DNA of 64,000 nt from assembly GCF_003574465.1 (NCBI RefSeq), contig NZ_QOWC01000008.1:19188-83187 (forward strand). Reading direction: 5' to 3'. Within the stretch, counting starts at the first letter, position 1. Each line of letters begins with the position of its first letter. Shown in pieces: positions 60,359 to 64,000 of this stretch. This stretch comes from Methylobacterium crusticola (GTDB lineage: Bacteria; Pseudomonadota; Alphaproteobacteria; Rhizobiales; Beijerinckiaceae). The notes below the pieces were generated by a model. It ran no database searches. It was given only the letters and a program-made list of their open reading frames with translations, and had not been told where the DNA came from. Both the position numbers and the translations under genes were made by a program.

Positions 60359-60925
60359 ATGACCGCCAGCGACACCGCCCTCCTCGTCATCGACGCCCAG
60401 GAATCGTTCCGCCACCGGCCCTACTGGAGCGAGGCGGACCTGCCGCGCTTCCTCGACCGCACCCAGGCCCTCGTCGACGGCGCGGTGGCGCAGGGCGTGC
60501 CCGTGGTGCAGGTCTTCCACGTCGAGGAGAGCGGCCCGTTCGCGCCGGCCTCCGGGCTCGTCGCGACGCTCGCCCCCTTGCGCCTCGCCCCCGACGCGGT
60601 GTTCCGGAAGCGGCGGCACAGCGCGCTCGTCGGCAGCGGCCTCGACGTCTGGCTGACGCAGAACGGCATCCGCCGCCTCCTCGTCAGCGGCATCCGCACC
60701 GAGCAGTGCTGCGAGACCACGACCCGGCACGCCTCCGACCTCGGATTCGGGGTCGACTACGTCTCCGAGGCGACGCTGACCTTCGCGATGACCGACGCCG
60801 CCGGCCGGACCTGGAGCGCCGCCGAGATCAGGGCCCGCACGGAGCTCGTCCTCGCCGGGCGCTTCGCCCGCATCGCCACGGTGGCGGAGGCGCTCGCGGG
60901 CCCGCCGGCCCGCCTCGCCGCGTGA
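60359..60925 (+). CDS. Isochorismatase-like cysteine hydrolase
   Basis: The 188-residue protein has the catalytic triad of the family: Asp12 in ALLVIDAQESF, Lys in VFRKRRHSAL and Cys in GIRTEQCCETT. The family includes nicotinamidases, N-carbamoyl hydrolases and ureidoacrylate hydrolases, so amide cleavage is probable. Its TGA overlaps the GTG of the GlxA-type regulator gene, which likely controls it or responds to its product. Confidence 0.92.
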   Translation: MTASDTALLVIDAQESFRHRPYWSEADLPRFLDRTQALVDGAVAQGVPVVQVFHVEESGPFAPASGLVATLAPLRLAPDAVFRKRRHSALVGSGLDVWLTQNGIRRLLVSGIRTEQCCETTTRHASDLGFGVDYVSEATLTFAMTDAAGRTWSAAEIRARTELVLAGRFARIATVAEALAGPPARLAA

Positions 60926-61920
60926 GCCAGGCGGGCACCCGGCGCATCCCGGTCGTGGTGGTGTGCCCGCCGCGCACGCTGCTCCTCGACGTGGCCGGCC
61001 CGGTCGAGGTGCTGCGCAAGGCGAACCTGGTCCAGTCCCGGGTGGCGTTCGACGTCGCGCATGTCGGGCCGCTCGCCCGCGTCACGAGCTCCGTCGGGCT
61101 CACCCTGGCGGAGCTCGCGCCCCTGCCCGACCCCCTGCCCGAGGGGGCCCTCGTGATCCTGTCCGGGACGGCCGAGGAGGTGCTGGGCGCGGACGCGCCC
61201 GTCACCCCGGCGGAGCGGGAGGCGCAGGCGCGGATCGTCGCCTGGCTACGGCGGGCGGTGCGGCCGGGGCACCGCCTGGTCTCGATCTGCTCGGGCGCGC
61301 TCCTCGCCGCGCGGGCCGGGCTCCTCGACGGCCACGCCTGCACGACGCACCACGCCTGCTGCGCCGAGCTCGCCGCCCTCGCGCCGGCCGCCCGGGTGCT
61401 GGAGGACCGGCTCTACGTGGAGGACGGCGAGCGCTTCACCAGCGCCGGCATCGCGGCGGGCATCGACCTGATGCTCCACCTCGTGACCCGCCTCGTCGAC
61501 CCGGCCTGCGCGGTGGCGGTGGCGCGCTACCTCGTGGTCTACCTGCGCCGCGCCGGGGCCGACCCGCAGGTCTCGCCCTGGCTCGACGGGCGCAACCACC
61601 TCCACCCGGCCATCCACCGGGTGCAGGACGCCGTCAGCGCCGAGCCGGCCCGGGCCTGGACCCTCGAGGCGCTGGCCGACCTCGCGGGCACGAGCCCGCG
61701 CCACCTCTCGCGCCTGTTCAACCGCCACGCCGGGATGGGACTGCCGGCCTACGTCAACGGGCTGCGGGTGGCGCTGGCGCGCGACCTCCTGGCCCAGACC
61801 CGGCTCGACATGGAGCGGGTGGCCGAGCGGGCGGGCTTCGCCTCGCCGCGCCAGCTCCGGCGGGCCTGGGCCCGGGTCCACGACCGGCCGCCGAGCCGCC
61901 TGCGCGGAGCGGCGCGCTGA
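60922..61920 (+). CDS. GlxA family AraC-type transcriptional regulator
   Basis: The 332-residue protein has an N-terminal DJ-1/PfpI domain (VVVVCPPRTLLLDVAGPVEVL, then the nucleophile-elbow-like VSICSGALLAARAGLLDG) and a C-terminal AraC double helix-turn-helix (WTLEALADLAGTSPRHLSRLF, then VAERAGFASPRQLRRAW). Such regulators sense amides or amino acid derivatives. Start is GTG at 60922 in a four-base overlap with the cysteine hydrolase. Confidence 0.93.
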   Translation: MSQAGTRRIPVVVVCPPRTLLLDVAGPVEVLRKANLVQSRVAFDVAHVGPLARVTSSVGLTLAELAPLPDPLPEGALVILSGTAEEVLGADAPVTPAEREAQARIVAWLRRAVRPGHRLVSICSGALLAARAGLLDGHACTTHHACCAELAALAPAARVLEDRLYVEDGERFTSAGIAAGIDLMLHLVTRLVDPACAVAVARYLVVYLRRAGADPQVSPWLDGRNHLHPAIHRVQDAVSAEPARAWTLEALADLAGTSPRHLSRLFNRHAGMGLPAYVNGLRVALARDLLAQTRLDMERVAERAGFASPRQLRRAWARVHDRPPSRLRGAAR

Positions 61921-61927
61921 CGGGGCC

Positions 61928-62602
61928 TCACTCCTCCTCGCCTGTCACCGCGACCACGCCCGGATGGGCGCGCAGCCGGGCGGCGATCTCCGCCACGCTC
62001 TGCCGCGACAGGCGCACGAAGGACACGGTGACCTCCTCGACGTCCGGGTCGCTCTGGCGGGCCACGAACTGCCGGACCCGGGAGAAGCGCTCGCCGGTGA
62101 TCTGCTGGAGCACGTCGATCGAGACGGCGCCCTGCTTCGCGGTGAACCGGAGCGAGCGGGTCTGCATCCGCTCGCGAAAATGCTCTTCGATGGGCTTCAC
62201 CCCGGCCAGGATGACGAGCACGATGACGGTCGCCGCGACCGCCGCGCCGTAGAGGCCGCCCCCGACCGCGAGGCCGATGGCGGCCACCGCCCACAGGCTC
62301 GCCGCGGTGGTGAGGCCGCGCACCACCTCGCCCCTGAGCAGGATCGTGCCGGCGCCGAGGAAGCCGATACCGGAGACGACCTGCGCGGCCATGCGCGAGG
62401 GGTCGAGCACCACGTGGCTGTCGCCGAGGACGTCGCCGAACCCGAAGGCCGACACGATCATGATCAGGCAGGCGCCGACGCTGACCAGCATGTGGGTGCG
62501 CAGCCCCGCCGCCCAGAGCAGCCGCTCGCGCTCGAGGCCGACGACGCTGCCCATCAGCGCCGCGAGCGTCAGCCGGATGACGATTTCCGTGTTGGTGAGC
62601 AA
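61928..62602 (-). CDS. MgtC/SapB family membrane protein
   Basis: The 224-residue protein has the MgtC signature LTLAALMGSVVGLERE, then GLRTHMLVSVGACLIMI, VSGIGFLGAGTILL and a GLTTAASLWAVAAIGLAVG helix, and a cytoplasmic ACT-like C-domain. Family members influence magnesium limitation responses and the F-ATPase. No ATG is available; TTG at 62602 with GGAG eight bases upstream is chosen, GTG at 62611 is close. Convergent with the GlxA gene. Confidence 0.9.
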   Translation of the reverse strand: MLTNTEIVIRLTLAALMGSVVGLERERLLWAAGLRTHMLVSVGACLIMIVSAFGFGDVLGDSHVVLDPSRMAAQVVSGIGFLGAGTILLRGEVVRGLTTAASLWAVAAIGLAVGGGLYGAAVAATVIVLVILAGVKPIEEHFRERMQTRSLRFTAKQGAVSIDVLQQITGERFSRVRQFVARQSDPDVEEVTVSFVRLSRQSVAEIAARLRAHPGVVAVTGEEE

Positions 62603-62939
62603 CGAGGGCACTCCCGGCGTCGAGCCTGCGGGCGGCCGAGCTAAGCACCATTCGCCGGCGCGATCCACGGTCCGGCGAGAAAGACCACGGGAGATCAAGG
62701 CGATGCCGGCGGGCTCAGGGGGCCCGCCCGGGGCCGCGCCGCCTGCCGCCGCCGCCACGCCCGGCGCGGTCCCCGGGGGCCGGCGCCGAGGCGCTGCTCC
62801 CTGGCGGGAGTTGCTGCTCCCTGGCGGGAGTTGCTGCTCCCTGGCGGGAGGCGCTGCTCCCTGGCGGGCGACGGTGCCGACGCGGGATTGACGGGCCGTC
62901 CGCCGCCCGCTCCATATGGCTGCATGGCGGGCGCGGACC
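62603..62939. other. Divergent intergenic region between mgtC-like and P1 peptidase genes
   Basis: No gene is supported. It holds the 20-bp repeats at 62791-62870 and otherwise ordinary GC-rich sequence, with a brief AT-richer patch near 62910 (CCATATGG). Confidence 0.5.
62791..62870. repeat. Four 20-bp repeats with internal palindrome
   Basis: Four units of the type NNGCTGCTCCCTGGCGGGAG lie head to tail at 62791, 62811, 62831 and 62851. The first two bases alternate GC, TT, TT, GC and the last unit ends GGCG. Each holds CTCCC-TGGC-GGGAG, a small hairpin or a dyad for a regulator. They lie about 70 bases before the peptidase gene. Confidence 0.9.
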
Positions 62940-63983
62940 ATGGCTGACGGCGGGGCGACGGGCGGCACGGCGACCGGGAGCCTGACCGACATCGCGGGCG
63001 TGCGGGTCGGCCACGCCGACGACGCCCGCCTGGCGAGCGGCGTCACCGCGATCCTGTTCGACGCGCCCGTGACCGCCGCGGTCGACGTGCGGGGCGGCGG
63101 GCCCGGCACCCGCGAGACCGACCTCCTCGACCCCGAGCGGACCGTCCAGGGCATCGACGCCCTCGTCCTCTCGGGCGGCTCGGCCTTCGGGCTCGACGCG
63201 GCCTCGGGGGTGACCGCGTGGCTCGCCGAGGCCGGGCGCGGCTTCGCGGTCGGCGCCGCGCGGGTGCCGATCGTGCCGGCGGCGATCCTGTTCGACCTCC
63301 TCAACGGCGGCGACAAGGCCTGGGGCCGCTTCGCGCCCTACCGCGACCTCGGCTACGCGGCGGCCGGGCGGGCGACGGCCGGGCCGGTGGCGCTCGGCTC
63401 GGTCGGGGCGGGCCTCGGGGCGCGCACTGCGACCCTCAAGGGCGGGCTCGGCAGCGCCGGCGCGGCGGCGGCCGGGACGGGCGCGCGGGTCGCCGCGCTC
63501 GCGGTGGTGAACGCGCTCGGGCGCGTGACGGTCGGCGACGGGCCGCATTTCTGGGCCGGGCCCTTCGAGGTCGGGGACGAGTTCGGCGGCTACGGCCCCG
63601 CTCCCCGCATCCCGCCCGACGCCTTCGCGTGGCCCGAGCGGCCGCTTCCCGGCGCCAACACCACGCTCGCGGTCGTGGCGACGGATGCGCGCCTGACCAA
63701 GGCCGAGGCCCGGCGCCTCGCCGTGATGGCGCAGGACGGCCTCGCCCGGGCGATCGTGCCCGCCCACACGCCCCTCGACGGCGACGTGGTCTTCGCGGTG
63801 GGGACGGGCGCGGTGCCGCTCGCCGATCCGCTGGACGGCCTCGCGCGGCTCGGCGACGAGGCCGCACGGGTGCTGGCCCGGGCGGTGGCCATCGGCGTCC
63901 ACCGCGCCGCCGCCCTCCCGCTCCCGGGCGCGCAGGCGGCCTGGCGCGACCGCTTCGGGCCGGCCCGGCCCGGGGCGTCGTGA
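62940..63983 (+). CDS. P1 family peptidase (DmpA-like N-terminal nucleophile aminopeptidase)
   Basis: The 347-residue protein starts SLTDIAGVRVGHADD and has the family's VDVRGGGPGTRETDLLDP, LVLSGGSAFGLDAASGV and, at residues 238-242, GANTT. By homology the chain self-cleaves before Thr241 to expose the nucleophile. DmpA-type enzymes remove N-terminal residues, including D- or beta-amino acids, from small peptides and amides. ATG at 62940 is preferred; ATG at 62916 is possible. No signal peptide. Confidence 0.9.
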   Translation: MADGGATGGTATGSLTDIAGVRVGHADDARLASGVTAILFDAPVTAAVDVRGGGPGTRETDLLDPERTVQGIDALVLSGGSAFGLDAASGVTAWLAEAGRGFAVGAARVPIVPAAILFDLLNGGDKAWGRFAPYRDLGYAAAGRATAGPVALGSVGAGLGARTATLKGGLGSAGAAAAGTGARVAALAVVNALGRVTVGDGPHFWAGPFEVGDEFGGYGPAPRIPPDAFAWPERPLPGANTTLAVVATDARLTKAEARRLAVMAQDGLARAIVPAHTPLDGDVVFAVGTGAVPLADPLDGLARLGDEAARVLARAVAIGVHRAAALPLPGAQAAWRDRFGPARPGAS

Positions 63984-64000
63984 GCGCCGGCGCGCGCCCC

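Overview
The window is very high G+C, densely packed chromosomal DNA with both strands fully used. It reads as an alphaproteobacterium of the order Hyphomicrobiales, most likely Methylobacterium or a close relative. The reasons are the ruvB-ybgC-tolQRAB order, a long-tailed ribosomal protein S21, DUF2125 and DUF6894 proteins, a NodS-like methyltransferase, an intracellular PHA depolymerase, and the codon bias. The genus is inferred, not proven. No tRNA, rRNA, CRISPR array, insertion sequence, integrase of a mobile element or phage gene was seen.

Layout. 1-7.3 kb: the end of a fumarate-reductase-like flavoprotein, then a tightly overlapping plus-strand cassette (family 2 glycosyltransferase, stand-alone LigD-type 3'-phosphoesterase, acyl-CoA dehydrogenase, PIG-L deacetylase, NodS-like methyltransferase) and an FAD/NAD(P)-binding protein. 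It looks like an uncharacterised biosynthetic unit for a modified sugar or amine. 7.3-7.7 kb: a minisatellite of about twenty 24-bp units. 7.7-13.2 kb (minus): HIT protein and NudC, universal stress protein, MFS transporter plus chromate transporter, and ChaC. 13.3-16.6 kb: DUF2125 protein, aminopeptidase P and a tiny exported or membrane peptide. 17-22 kb (minus): TetR regulator, periplasmic adaptor and RND pump, with a perfect palindromic operator. 22.2-28 kb (minus): ruvB-ybgC-tolQ-tolR-tolA-tolB, the envelope Tol machine without an adjacent pal.

28-41 kb: GST, PHA depolymerase, rpsU with three tandem terminator hairpins, a receiver protein whose phospho-acceptor Asp is Glu, a class II glutamine amidotransferase, an orphan ABC solute-binding protein, polA, then an exported protein, RNase T2 and rlmJ, and a GlcD-type FAD oxidase. 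41-48 kb: cytochrome c, a CorC/HlyC-type membrane protein, aroK-aroB, xerD with a small membrane protein, an SDR and a DUF4337 protein. 48-51 kb: small accessory genes, including a secreted chorismate-lyase-like protein, a frameshifted relic of a Na/Pi cotransporter and a DUF6894 protein.

51-64 kb: purine and aldehyde catabolism (5-hydroxyisourate hydrolase, 8-oxoguanine deaminase, an M20 dipeptidase and a PaoABC-type molybdenum hydroxylase), a sulfotransferase, an alpha/beta hydrolase, a cysteine hydrolase coupled to a GlxA-type regulator, an MgtC-family protein and a P1-family peptidase.

The most distinctive theme is non-coding. Several genes end in short tandem duplications whose unit contains the gene's own stop codon and, in most cases, a hairpin (5726, 7262, 32753, 52910). 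Other minisatellites sit at promoters or in N-terminal coding ends (9083, 44465, 46506, 62791).
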